Shown here piece by piece: positions 43,815 to 51,674 of a stretch of 64,000 nucleotides of DNA (positions are counted from its first letter, which is position 1; each line of letters begins with the position of its first letter). A model generated the notes under the pieces. The model was not told the origin of the DNA, searched no databases, and was given only the letters and a program-made list of their open reading frames with translations. The stretch spans positions 1-64,000 of the forward strand of contig JAHBWC010000036.1 in NCBI GenBank assembly GCA_019637225.1. Direction: 5' to 3'. This DNA is from Labilithrix sp. GTDB taxonomy: Bacteria > Myxococcota_A > Polyangia > Polyangiales > Polyangiaceae. A program made the translations under genes and the position numbers.

Positions 43815-46800
43815 ATGTGGGCGTGGATCCTCGCCGTCATCGTCGTCATCGCAGCCTGGGCGGCGGGCTGGCTCTTCGACTTCGCGCTCTGGATACGGAT
43901 CGCGATCACCGTCGCCGCCGTCCTCTTCGTGGTCGGCTACTACGTCGTCCAGCGGCTCCGCGCCAAGGCCGCCGCGCGCGCGCTCGAGCGCGAGCTCATG
44001 AAGCAGGCGGAGCAGCAGGCCGCCAACGCCCGTCCGGATCGCCGCGCGGAGATCAACGAGCTCCACGCGCAGTTCAAGAAGGGGCTCGCCGCGCTCAAGA
44101 CGTCGCGCCTCGGCGCAGGCAGCGGCATGAACGCGCTCTACGCGCTGCCCTGGTACATGATCGTCGGACCGCCGGGCGCGGGCAAGACGACCGCGATCCG
44201 CCACTCGGGCCTCGACTTCCCGATCCCCGACGCGACCGGCGCGCTCCGCGGCGTCGGCGGCACGAAGAACTGCGACTGGTGGTTCACGAACGAGGCGATC
44301 ATCCTCGACACCGCCGGCCGCTTCGCGACGCAGGAGGACGACCACGAGGAGTGGACCGCGTTCCTCGACATGCTCCGGCGCTACCGCTCGAAGGCGCCGG
44401 TGAACGGCGTCCTCGTCGCGATCAGCATCGCCGACGTGATCGGGCTCACCGAGGAGCAGGTCGAGGCGACGGCGCGCACGCTCCGCTCGCGCATCGACGA
44501 GGTGATGACGCGCCTCCAGATGGTGGTGCCCGTCTACGTCGTCTTCACGAAGGTCGACCTCATCGCCGGCTTCGTCGAGACCTTCGAGGACCTGAAGAAG
44601 AGCGAGCGCGCGCAGATCTGGGGCGTCACGTTCCCGCTCGACCAGAAGAACATCGAGCCGGCGAAGGCGTTCGAGGCCGAGTTCGACGTCCTGCTCGAGG
44701 CGCTCCACGGCAACGCGCTCCGCCGCCTGGCGTCGGCGCGCGGCCAGCGGCAACGCGCGCGCGTCCAGCAGTTCCCGCTCGAGATGCGCGCGGTCAAGGG
44801 CGCGCTCGCGGAGTTCGTCGGCGCGCTTCTCCGCAAGAACAACTTCCAGGAGACGCCGCTCTTCCGCGGCGCCTACTTCACGAGCGGCACGCAGGAGGGC
44901 CTCCCGCTCGATCGCGTGATGGGCGGGATGGTCCGCGCGTTCGGCCTCCGCATGACGGTGCCCGAGGCGGGTCCGCGCGCCGACGCGAAGAGCTACTTCC
45001 TCACGGATCTCTTCCGCCGCGTCATCTTCCCCGACCGCTTCGTCGCGGCGCGCACGCGCGGCGAGGCGCGCCGCCAGCTCCTGTCGCGCGTCGCGACCGG
45101 CGTCGGCGCCGCGGCGCTCGCGGGCGTCATCGCGATCCCCGCGCTCGCCAGCTACCTGAAGAACCGCGAGCTCGTCCGCACGACGGCCGCCGTGGCGCAG
45201 GCGGCTGAGCAGGTCGACTGGACGGCGAGCGGGCCCGTCGTCGAGAAGCTCGCGCGCGTCGAGCCGCTCCGCGCGCGCCTCCACGAGCTCGAGGCGTGGC
45301 GCAACGACGGACCCCCGATCGGCTACCGCTGGGGCATGTACACCGGCAGCTCGCTCTACGAGCCGCTCCGCGCCGAGTACGTCGCGATCATGCAGCGCGC
45401 GTTCCTCCGGCCCGTGAAGGGCACGCTCGAGGACCGCCTGCGCTCGATCGAGGCCGACCCGAAGCGGACGCCCGACGAGTTCAACCGCCGCTACGACGAC
45501 CTCAAGAAGTACCTGATGCTCACGGAGCGCGACCACCTCGACGTGGACTGGGCCGCGCCCCGCATCGCGCGCCTCTGGGCGGAGCTCACGCACGTGACGT
45601 CGCCCGAGGACGAGGCCGTCCTCCAGATGAACGTCGAGGAGTACCTGCGCCTCGTGAAGACGAACGGCGTCGCCCCCGCGCAGCGCGACGAACGGCTCGT
45701 CTCGTACGTCCGCTCCGAGCTCCTCCGCACGCCGCAGATCGGCCGCCTCTACGAGACGCTCGTGCGCGACACGAACACCGAGATCGCGCCCATCCGCCGC
45801 GAGACCATCTTCTACGGCTCGGTCGCGGAGTTCGTCAGCTCGAAGAAGGGCGTCAAGGTCGACGGCGCCTACACGAAGCTCGGCTGGGCGAAGATCCGCC
45901 GCCTCCTCGACGAAGAGCGCACGAAGCTCACCTCGGAGGGCTGGGTGCTCGGCACCGAGGACCGCATCCCCGACGAGCAGATCAACAAGGAGGTCGCCGC
46001 CCTGCGGCAGATCTACTTCGATCGCTACCGCGACGCCTGGCGCGAGTTCTTGGGCGATCTCGTCGTCGCGCGCCCCGCGAACGCCGAGGGCTCGCTCGAA
46101 GAGCTCCTCGCGCTGAGCGAGCCCGAGTGGCCGTACCTCCGGCTCTCGCGCATCCTCGCCGACAACGTGGAGCTCGAGGTGAGCGACGCCGAAGCCGGGC
46201 GCGGCTCGCTCTTCGAGCAAGCCGCCGACAAGGCGAAGGAAGCCGCGAAGCAGAAGCTCCTCGGGCAGCCCGTCACGCTCGACGCCGGCGCCCTCCTCGA
46301 CCGCGACAAGGCCGCCTCGCCGGTCGAGCTCGCGTTCAAGCCGATCGTCACCTTCGGGATGCCGCAGGCCACGACGCCCGGCGCGCCGCCCCCGCCGCCG
46401 ACGGGGCTGAGCCAGTACCAGGCGATCCTCCGCAAGCTGATCGGCGTCCTCACCGACCTGAAGGACGCGAAGGCCGCGCCCGATCCGAAGGCGCTGACCG
46501 GCGAGTTCGAGCAGGCCTACCGCGCGACGACCGCGCTGCTCGCCGATCAGGACGCGTTCACGCGGCCCCTCATGTCGCCGCTGCTCCTCGATCCGGTCGC
46601 GTTCTCGTGGGCGAGCGTGCTCCACGACGCAGGGGGCGCCGCCGGCGGTCTCTGGGAGATGAGCGCGTGGAAGACGTGGTCGACGAAGCTCGAAGGCAAC
46701 TACCCGTTCGCCGACAGCGCGCCCACCGACGCGAAGATCGAGGACTTCGCGGAGTTCTTCAAGCCGGAGAAGGGACAGCTCTGGGCTTTCTACGACCAGA

Positions 46801-47384
46801 GCCTCAAGGGCTCGCTCGAACGGCAAGGCAACGACTTCGTCCCGACGCGCCGCTTCAAGGCGCAGGTCGCCTACACGAACGAGTTCTTGAGCTGCCTCCG
46901 CCGCTCCGCCAGGGTCACCGACGCGACGTTCGGCGCCGATCCGAAGGCGCCCGCGGTGGACTTCGAGGTGAACCTCCACTCGGTGAGCCCCGACATCTCG
47001 GAGGTCACGATCGAGGTCGACGGCGTGAGCCGCACGTACACCAACACGCCCGAGGAGTGGCTCGCGGTCACCTGGCCCGCGAAGGACGCGAAGGCGCGCG
47101 GCGCCAAGGTGAAGGTCCGCGGCATCTCGGGGATGAGCGAGGAGATCGTGCGTTCCGGCGACTTCGGGCTCTTCCACCTGCTCGACGCGGCCGACCTCAA
47201 GCCCGGCGTCGCGGCGCGCAAGGGCACCGAGGTCCCGGTCGTCGTCGCGACCTGGAGGCTCAAGTCGCAGCCCGACTCCAACGTGAAGATCGACCTCAAG
47301 CCGCTGAAGAGCGACTCACCCTTGTCGCGCGGGTTCTTCGCGGGCCTGCGGTGCCCGCGACTCATCACGCACGGTGAACGCTAG
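43815..47384 (+). CDS. tssM: T6SS inner-membrane protein TssM (IcmF family)
   Basis: TssM spans the periplasm and connects TssL with TssJ. The 1189-residue protein starts with two membrane helices (residues 3-22 and about 26-46). A cytoplasmic NTPase-like domain follows, with Walker A GPPGAGKT at residues 118-125 and AIILDTAGRF downstream, then a third membrane helix near VGAAALAGVIAIPALASYL. The large periplasmic part ends in the conserved C-terminal beta domain (DISEVTIEVDGVSRTYTNTPEEW). The intact Walker A suggests nucleotide binding. It starts eight bases after tssL and overlaps tagF by one base. Confidence 0.95.
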   Translation: MWAWILAVIVVIAAWAAGWLFDFALWIRIAITVAAVLFVVGYYVVQRLRAKAAARALERELMKQAEQQAANARPDRRAEINELHAQFKKGLAALKTSRLGAGSGMNALYALPWYMIVGPPGAGKTTAIRHSGLDFPIPDATGALRGVGGTKNCDWWFTNEAIILDTAGRFATQEDDHEEWTAFLDMLRRYRSKAPVNGVLVAISIADVIGLTEEQVEATARTLRSRIDEVMTRLQMVVPVYVVFTKVDLIAGFVETFEDLKKSERAQIWGVTFPLDQKNIEPAKAFEAEFDVLLEALHGNALRRLASARGQRQRARVQQFPLEMRAVKGALAEFVGALLRKNNFQETPLFRGAYFTSGTQEGLPLDRVMGGMVRAFGLRMTVPEAGPRADAKSYFLTDLFRRVIFPDRFVAARTRGEARRQLLSRVATGVGAAALAGVIAIPALASYLKNRELVRTTAAVAQAAEQVDWTASGPVVEKLARVEPLRARLHELEAWRNDGPPIGYRWGMYTGSSLYEPLRAEYVAIMQRAFLRPVKGTLEDRLRSIEADPKRTPDEFNRRYDDLKKYLMLTERDHLDVDWAAPRIARLWAELTHVTSPEDEAVLQMNVEEYLRLVKTNGVAPAQRDERLVSYVRSELLRTPQIGRLYETLVRDTNTEIAPIRRETIFYGSVAEFVSSKKGVKVDGAYTKLGWAKIRRLLDEERTKLTSEGWVLGTEDRIPDEQINKEVAALRQIYFDRYRDAWREFLGDLVVARPANAEGSLEELLALSEPEWPYLRLSRILADNVELEVSDAEAGRGSLFEQAADKAKEAAKQKLLGQPVTLDAGALLDRDKAASPVELAFKPIVTFGMPQATTPGAPPPPPTGLSQYQAILRKLIGVLTDLKDAKAAPDPKALTGEFEQAYRATTALLADQDAFTRPLMSPLLLDPVAFSWASVLHDAGGAAGGLWEMSAWKTWSTKLEGNYPFADSAPTDAKIEDFAEFFKPEKGQLWAFYDQSLKGSLERQGNDFVPTRRFKAQVAYTNEFLSCLRRSARVTDATFGADPKAPAVDFEVNLHSVSPDISEVTIEVDGVSRTYTNTPEEWLAVTWPAKDAKARGAKVKVRGISGMSEEIVRSGDFGLFHLLDAADLKPGVAARKGTEVPVVVATWRLKSQPDSNVKIDLKPLKSDSPLSRGFFAGLRCPRLITHGER

Positions 47385-48382
47385 TGTTCGGTCTGCTCGG
47401 CAAGAAAGGCCGCACCGAGGTCGGCGCCGTCGCCGGGTTCGGAAAGATCCCGGCGCTCGGCGACTTCGTCCGCACGCCGTCGCCGAGCGACGAGATGATC
47501 GCCTTCGAGGCGTGGCTCACCCGCGCCGTCGAGACCGGCGAAGCCCGCACCGGCTCCGCGTTCCGCGACGCCTTCGCGAGCGCTCCGCCGCACGCGTTCC
47601 TCTGGAGCGGCGCGATCGACAAGAAGCAGCGCGGCCTGCTCGCCGGCGTCATCGTGGCGAGCCACGACGCCGTCGGCCGGCGTTATCCGCTCGTCGTGTG
47701 TGCGCCGCTTCCGACGTCTACCCTCGCGGCCCAGCCGCACGCCGCGCCGCTCGTCCTCCACGACTTCTTCCGACACGCCGCGGTCACCGCGGAGCGCGCG
47801 GCGCGGATGCACTCGCAAGCCGAGTTCCACGCGCAGATCGCGTCCGTCGCGCCGCCGGCGTTCGAGACCGCCGCCGCCTCGATCGCGCGGTACGCCTCCT
47901 GGACGCGGGCGCAGCGCGCCGCCGACGTCTGGACCTCGGTCTTCGGCGCGGACGCGGAGCGCGCGGCGCGCTACGCCCTCTACCTGCTCGTCGAGGCGAC
48001 CGCCGCCTACCGCGGTCAGGAGACCCCGCCGCTCGCGCTCGGCGTCCGTGTCCCGCTCGGCGCCGAGTCCAGCTCGACGTCGACGACGTCGGCGATGTGG
48101 GTCGACCTCGTGCGCCAGGTCGCCGGCTGGAAGACGACCGTCCCGAGCATCTTCGTCCCGCTCTCGACGGACGGCCCGCGCGCGCTCATCCAGCTCGGCG
48201 CCGAGGCCCCGCCGAGCGTGCTCGCCGATCTCTACGCGCCTTCCGCCGACAGCGCGACCGTCTGTGAGCTCACGCCCGGCGCCGACGCCCGCATGCCGTC
48301 GATCGTCCCGTCGTCGGTCGAACGCGCCGTCGGCACCAGCGACACGACGATCGCCGACCTGATCCACGAGCTCGGTCGCTGA
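47384..48382 (+). CDS. tagF: T6SS accessory protein TagF (ImpM family)
   Basis: TagF is a posttranslational regulator of T6SS assembly, often acting through the FHA protein. The 332-residue protein has the characteristic start AVAGFGKIPALGDFVRTPSPSDEMIAFEAWL, then LWSGAIDKKQRGLLAGVIVASHDAVGRRYPLVV. The C-terminal part is an Ala-rich helical extension with SAMWVDLVRQVAGWKTTVPSIFVPL. The start is a GTG overlapping the tssM stop by one base (TAGTG). It is the last gene of the clpV operon and is followed by a hairpin. Confidence 0.9.
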   Translation: MFGLLGKKGRTEVGAVAGFGKIPALGDFVRTPSPSDEMIAFEAWLTRAVETGEARTGSAFRDAFASAPPHAFLWSGAIDKKQRGLLAGVIVASHDAVGRRYPLVVCAPLPTSTLAAQPHAAPLVLHDFFRHAAVTAERAARMHSQAEFHAQIASVAPPAFETAAASIARYASWTRAQRAADVWTSVFGADAERAARYALYLLVEATAAYRGQETPPLALGVRVPLGAESSSTSTTSAMWVDLVRQVAGWKTTVPSIFVPLSTDGPRALIQLGAEAPPSVLADLYAPSADSATVCELTPGADARMPSIVPSSVERAVGTSDTTIADLIHELGR

Positions 48383-48407
48383 CCTCGCGCGGGCGGACGG
48401 GCTCCTC

Positions 48408-48445
48408 GCTCGCTCGGGCGGCACGCCTCCGCCCTATCCGCGAGC
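48408..48445 (+). terminator. Two-tier hairpin after tagF
   Basis: An outer stem GCTCGC/GCGAGC (48408-48413 with 48440-48445) encloses an inner stem GGGCGG/CCGCCC (48416-48421 with 48429-48434) around a seven-base loop. It lies 26 bases after the tagF stop and probably ends the clpV-tagF operon. Confidence 0.45.
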
Positions 48446-48471
48446 AGCCTCCGCACCGCCGATGCGTCGCG

Positions 48472-48500
48472 TTGGCAATGGAGGCGTGGTCCCCTATGCT
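48472..48500 (+). promoter_or_regulatory. Sigma-70-like promoter for lipoprotein gene
   Basis: TTGGCA (48472-48477) and TATGCT (48495-48500) are spaced by exactly 17 bases. Transcription would start near 48507, leaving a leader of about 45 bases before the ATG at 48552, with a GGGGGAA ribosome-site-like stretch. Confidence 0.55.
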
Positions 48501-48551
48501 TCACGTTGCCTGTCCTCGGCCTGATGTCGACGACCGCAGCGTGGGGGAACG

Positions 48552-49418
48552 ATGAACGACGTGCGTCTGGGTCTCGTGTTCGTCCTCGCGGCCGGCGTCG
48601 CGAGCGGGTGCTCGTTGCTCGTCGGCGAGGGGCTCTCCGGCGGCTCGGGTGGAGCGGAGGACCCCGCGGACGCGAACGACGACGCCCCGAGCGTGCCGGG
48701 CAACGAGGGCGGCCTCGACGGCGCGCCTCCCCTGCCGCCGAGGCCTCGGGAGGGCGTCTACGCCTACGTCATCTCCGGGAAAGACACGCTGAGCTTCGGC
48801 CCCGTGACGACGTCGTACGGCCCGACCGCGAGCGCGACGGTCGTGAACCGCGAAGGGGCAGGCTCGTGCTTCACGATGACCCTGGCGTTGCGGAGCGGGT
48901 ACACCGATGCGCAGGACTTCTGCGTTCGCGAGGACGCGATCGTGCGGACCGGAGGGCGACGCAGGCAGTTCTTCCAGGTGTTGAGCGGCGTCGACGTCAA
49001 CACCTCGATGGTGTGCGAGCCGGGCGACGTCTTCAACGTGGCCGCGCCGGTCGTCGGCGAGACGAAGACGCACCTCTGCACCGGGAAGAACGTCGAGAGC
49101 GAGAACGGCGAGTCACCGTTCTCGTCGGGCGGAACGTACCGCTACGTCGGGGAGGAGACGATCAAGGTCGGCTCATCGGACGTGCGCGTGCGCCATTTCC
49201 GCGAGGAGCTCACCGTCACCGGCGAGCAGACGGGCAAGAACGAGCTCGACTGGTACTTCGCCGTGGAGTCGGGCGTGCTCGTTCGGCTCGTCCGCAAGGT
49301 CGCGATCGTGTTCCCGCGCGCCTTCGAGACCACGTACGCGGAGAACGCCGACCTGTCGCTCGTCGCCCTCGAGCCTGCGCCTCTCCCCGTCGACGCGGGG
49401 TCGGACGCCGCGAAGTGA
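48552..49418 (+). CDS. Lipoprotein of unknown function
   Basis: A 288-residue lipoprotein: signal MNDVRLGLVFVLAAGVASGC with lipidation Cys20, then a Gly/Ser/Asp/Pro-rich linker to about residue 65, then a beta-rich domain with four cysteines (GSCFTMTL, DFCVRE, MVCEPGD, HLCTGKN) that could form two disulfides. I recognise no family. It has its own promoter and lies just after the core T6SS operon. Its stop directly abuts the stop of a convergent lipoprotein gene. Confidence 0.78.
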   Translation: MNDVRLGLVFVLAAGVASGCSLLVGEGLSGGSGGAEDPADANDDAPSVPGNEGGLDGAPPLPPRPREGVYAYVISGKDTLSFGPVTTSYGPTASATVVNREGAGSCFTMTLALRSGYTDAQDFCVREDAIVRTGGRRRQFFQVLSGVDVNTSMVCEPGDVFNVAAPVVGETKTHLCTGKNVESENGESPFSSGGTYRYVGEETIKVGSSDVRVRHFREELTVTGEQTGKNELDWYFAVESGVLVRLVRKVAIVFPRAFETTYAENADLSLVALEPAPLPVDAGSDAAK

Positions 49419-50057
49419 TCAGTCGAGGCGCAGCGTGTCGACGACGCGCAAGAGCTCACCGGTCAGCTCCGCGACGCTCTCGCCCTGGTGGACGATCTGC
49501 ACGAGGACGATGCGGCGGTCGTTGCGCGCAAGGAGCTCGAGGCTCGTGTTGACGTACGGCTGCTTCGCCGCCGGGACGCGACGGCGAACGACATAGGCGC
49601 GCGCCTGCGCGTTGTAAGTCGCCATCGGAATCCGCTGCTCGACGAGCTCGGCGCGCGACTCCTTCGCCGCGTCCTCGTAGCGGGCGATGACCTCGCGCCA
49701 CGGCGCGTCGGCGTGGTCCGGCCACTCGTAGACGGCGAACACGTACTCCTTCGGCGAGACATACTGCACGTAGCGACGGCCCGGCTCGTTGCTCGCCTTG
49801 CGGAGCGTCCACTCGGTGGGACGCGAGACGTGAACGCGGCCGTTCAGGACCGAGACGCCGCGGTACTGGGGCTTCGGTGGCTCGGCGCGGAGATCGAGCG
49901 GCGGGTACGGCTGCTCGAACAGATCGACGAGGTCCGTGCTCGCGCTGTCGTACGCGTAGAACGTCTTGTTCTTCTCGGCGACGGACGAGATCCCGCCACC
50001 GCACGCGCTCGCGAGCATCGAGACGACCGCCGCGAGGACCAGGGACACGCGCCGCAC
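49419..50057 (-). CDS. Lipoprotein of unknown function
   Basis: A 212-residue lipoprotein. From a GTG start at 50057 it has a short signal peptide (VSLVLAAVVSMLASAC, Cys19) and a mature domain with RVHVSRPTEWTLRKASNEPGRRYVQYVSPKEYVFAVYEWPD and LVEQRIPMATYNAQARAYVVRR. The GTG is supported by a TACCGT box at 50064-50069, six bases upstream; the first in-frame ATG would cut the signal peptide, and the longer frame upstream is Arg-rich noise. The fold looks alpha/beta but I cannot name the family. Confidence 0.72.
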   Translation of the reverse strand: MRRVSLVLAAVVSMLASACGGGISSVAEKNKTFYAYDSASTDLVDLFEQPYPPLDLRAEPPKPQYRGVSVLNGRVHVSRPTEWTLRKASNEPGRRYVQYVSPKEYVFAVYEWPDHADAPWREVIARYEDAAKESRAELVEQRIPMATYNAQARAYVVRRRVPAAKQPYVNTSLELLARNDRRIVLVQIVHQGESVAELTGELLRVVDTLRLD

Positions 50058-50143
50058 GCGGCGACGGTACCAGCGCGTCCTCGAGCCCGCCAAGAAACGG
50101 GCTTCGCCCCTCCCGAAGCGCCGAGCCCGCGCGCGCTTCGCCT

Positions 50144-50175
50144 CCCTCCGGCAGCTCCCTCCGGCAGCTCCCTCC
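50144..50175. repeat. 13-bp tandem repeat, about 2.5 copies
   Basis: The unit CCCTCCGGCAGCT occurs at 50144-50156 and 50157-50169, followed by a partial third copy. It lies in the 203-base gap between two divergent lipoprotein genes and has no evident function. Confidence 0.7.
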
Positions 50176-50260
50176 CGCCAGCGAACACCGGGCCGAGCCC
50201 GCCGGAGCACCGCTTCGCACCTATTTCGGCCGCCCCGGAGCTTTGGGGTAGAACGAGCGT

Positions 50261-50827
50261 GTGCTGGCGCGCGTCCTCTTCGCGCTCTCTTCGATCGCTG
50301 CATGCGGGTGCGGCTCGTCCGACCTCCACATCGCGGGGGCGCCGGCCGCTTCGCACTACCTCCAGACGTTCGAGGGCGAGCCCTCCGGTGTCGAGCTCGG
50401 CGACGTCCGACTCCGGCCCGAGGTCTGCGACGGGATCGACCTCGCCCCCGCCGGGCGGCCGCTCGACGCCGACGACTTCGTCGCGTTCGCGCGATCGCAG
50501 AGCCTCGAGACGCGCCTCGTGCGCGCCAGGCACGATCTCGTGTTCGTCGACGTGCTCAACGCCGGCACCAAGGTGCCCGTCCGCTTTCGCGTGGCGATCC
50601 TCGGGAGCCCAGGCGCCGCCGGCAACGAGCTGCATACGGCGCTCCTCCAGCAAGGTCGCGGGACCTGGGGCCTCCAGCGAGGCAACCTGGCCGTGCTCGC
50701 GCCGACCACCTCGCCGGAGGACGCCGTCGTCATGGCGAGCAAGCTTCGCCTCGCGTGCTGGGGCGTCTTCATGATCGCCGGTCACGACGACACGTTCGTC
50801 GTGCCGGGCGGCTACACGGAGCTCTGA
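50261..50827 (+). CDS. Small lipoprotein of unknown function
   Basis: A 188-residue predicted lipoprotein with a very short signal (MLARVLFALSSIAAC, Cys15). The mature part is alpha/beta (TKVPVRFRVAILGSPGAAGNELHTALLQQGRGTWGLQRGNLAVLAP) and unfamiliar. The start is a GTG six bases after a TAGAAC box without a ribosome site. It overlaps the next small gene by one base (TGATG), and that gene overlaps the PAP2-like gene, so these three form an operon. Confidence 0.75.
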   Translation: MLARVLFALSSIAACGCGSSDLHIAGAPAASHYLQTFEGEPSGVELGDVRLRPEVCDGIDLAPAGRPLDADDFVAFARSQSLETRLVRARHDLVFVDVLNAGTKVPVRFRVAILGSPGAAGNELHTALLQQGRGTWGLQRGNLAVLAPTTSPEDAVVMASKLRLACWGVFMIAGHDDTFVVPGGYTEL

Positions 50828-51000
50828 TGGATCAGGACAAGCACCTCGGCTCGGCGGCTCGTTGGCTGGCACTCGCCGCGCTCCTCGCCGGCGCCTCCGC
50901 AGTCGCGTGCGCCGGCGCCAACGGAGACCCCGCGCCGGAGGCCCAGGAGGCCGGCGCTCCTTCGCTCGAGCCGTGCGTCGAAGCGGGAGCCGCCGAATGA
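50827..51000 (+). CDS. Very small lipoprotein (57 residues)
   Basis: A 57-residue protein with a signal-like helix (ARWLALAALLAGASAVAC, Cys28) and a short acidic Pro/Glu-rich mature part with one more Cys. Support comes from its tight packing: the ATG overlaps the upstream stop (TGATG) and its stop overlaps the downstream start (ATGA). No family is recognised. Confidence 0.6.
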   Translation: MDQDKHLGSAARWLALAALLAGASAVACAGANGDPAPEAQEAGAPSLEPCVEAGAAE

Positions 51001-51674
51001 ACAGGCGCCTCGGCGCCCTCGCCCTCGGCGGCGCGGTCGCGGTCGCGATCGCCGCCGTCCCGCGCGACGCCGCGGCCCAATCGCTCCCGCCTCCGGATCG
51101 GAGCGCGGCATGGGACACCGTCTCGACGGTCGCGATGGTCGTCGGCATGAGCTCGCAGGTGCTGATGCCGCGCCTCTACTGGTCCGACACCGAGGTGACC
51201 ATCGGCTCGAAGGCGCGCTGGCACGCATCCGTGCTCGGCTCGACGATGTTCCTCCTGACGACGGCGTTCTTCAACGAGCTCGTCGTGAAGCCCGAGATCA
51301 CGAGCTACCGGCCCGGCTGCGGCGTCTCGAACGTCGGCGCGCCGGGCTGCACGACGTTCGGCATGCCGTCGACGCACACGTTCGTCGCGTTCTCGGCCCT
51401 CGGCCACGGCGGCGGGGTGTTCCTCGTCGACACGCTCAAGTGGAGCGACGGCCGCGTCAGCGGTCTCGCGATCGCGGGGGACGTCGCGCTCCCGCTCGTC
51501 GCGGCGGGGCTCACGTATGCCGGCCGCGTCGCCGGCACGCCCTCGCAGGAGCACGGCGACCAGGCGCTCGTCGGGGCCGCGGTCGGCCTCGGCTTCGGCC
51601 TGCTCGCGGGAGGCGCGTACGCGCTCCTCCAGCGCCCCGAGTGTCCCTACGGCGCGGGCGTCATCTGCTGGTGA
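50997..51674 (+). CDS. PAP2-superfamily phosphatase-like protein
   Basis: A 225-residue exported or membrane protein. The signal-like N-terminus ends near AAA at residues 25-27. Three PAP2 phosphatase motifs are recognisable: K98-x6-R105-P106 (VVKPEITSYRP), P124-S-T-H127 (variant of PSGH) and R177 with H186 (GRVAGTPSQEH) near a D188. The spacing of the third motif is slightly unusual. PAP2 enzymes remove phosphate from lipid phosphates such as undecaprenyl pyrophosphate or phosphatidic acid; the substrate here is unknown. Its 3' end overlaps the convergent HEAT-like gene by 14 bases. Confidence 0.75.
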   Translation: MNRRLGALALGGAVAVAIAAVPRDAAAQSLPPPDRSAAWDTVSTVAMVVGMSSQVLMPRLYWSDTEVTIGSKARWHASVLGSTMFLLTTAFFNELVVKPEITSYRPGCGVSNVGAPGCTTFGMPSTHTFVAFSALGHGGGVFLVDTLKWSDGRVSGLAIAGDVALPLVAAGLTYAGRVAGTPSQEHGDQALVGAAVGLGFGLLAGGAYALLQRPECPYGAGVICW

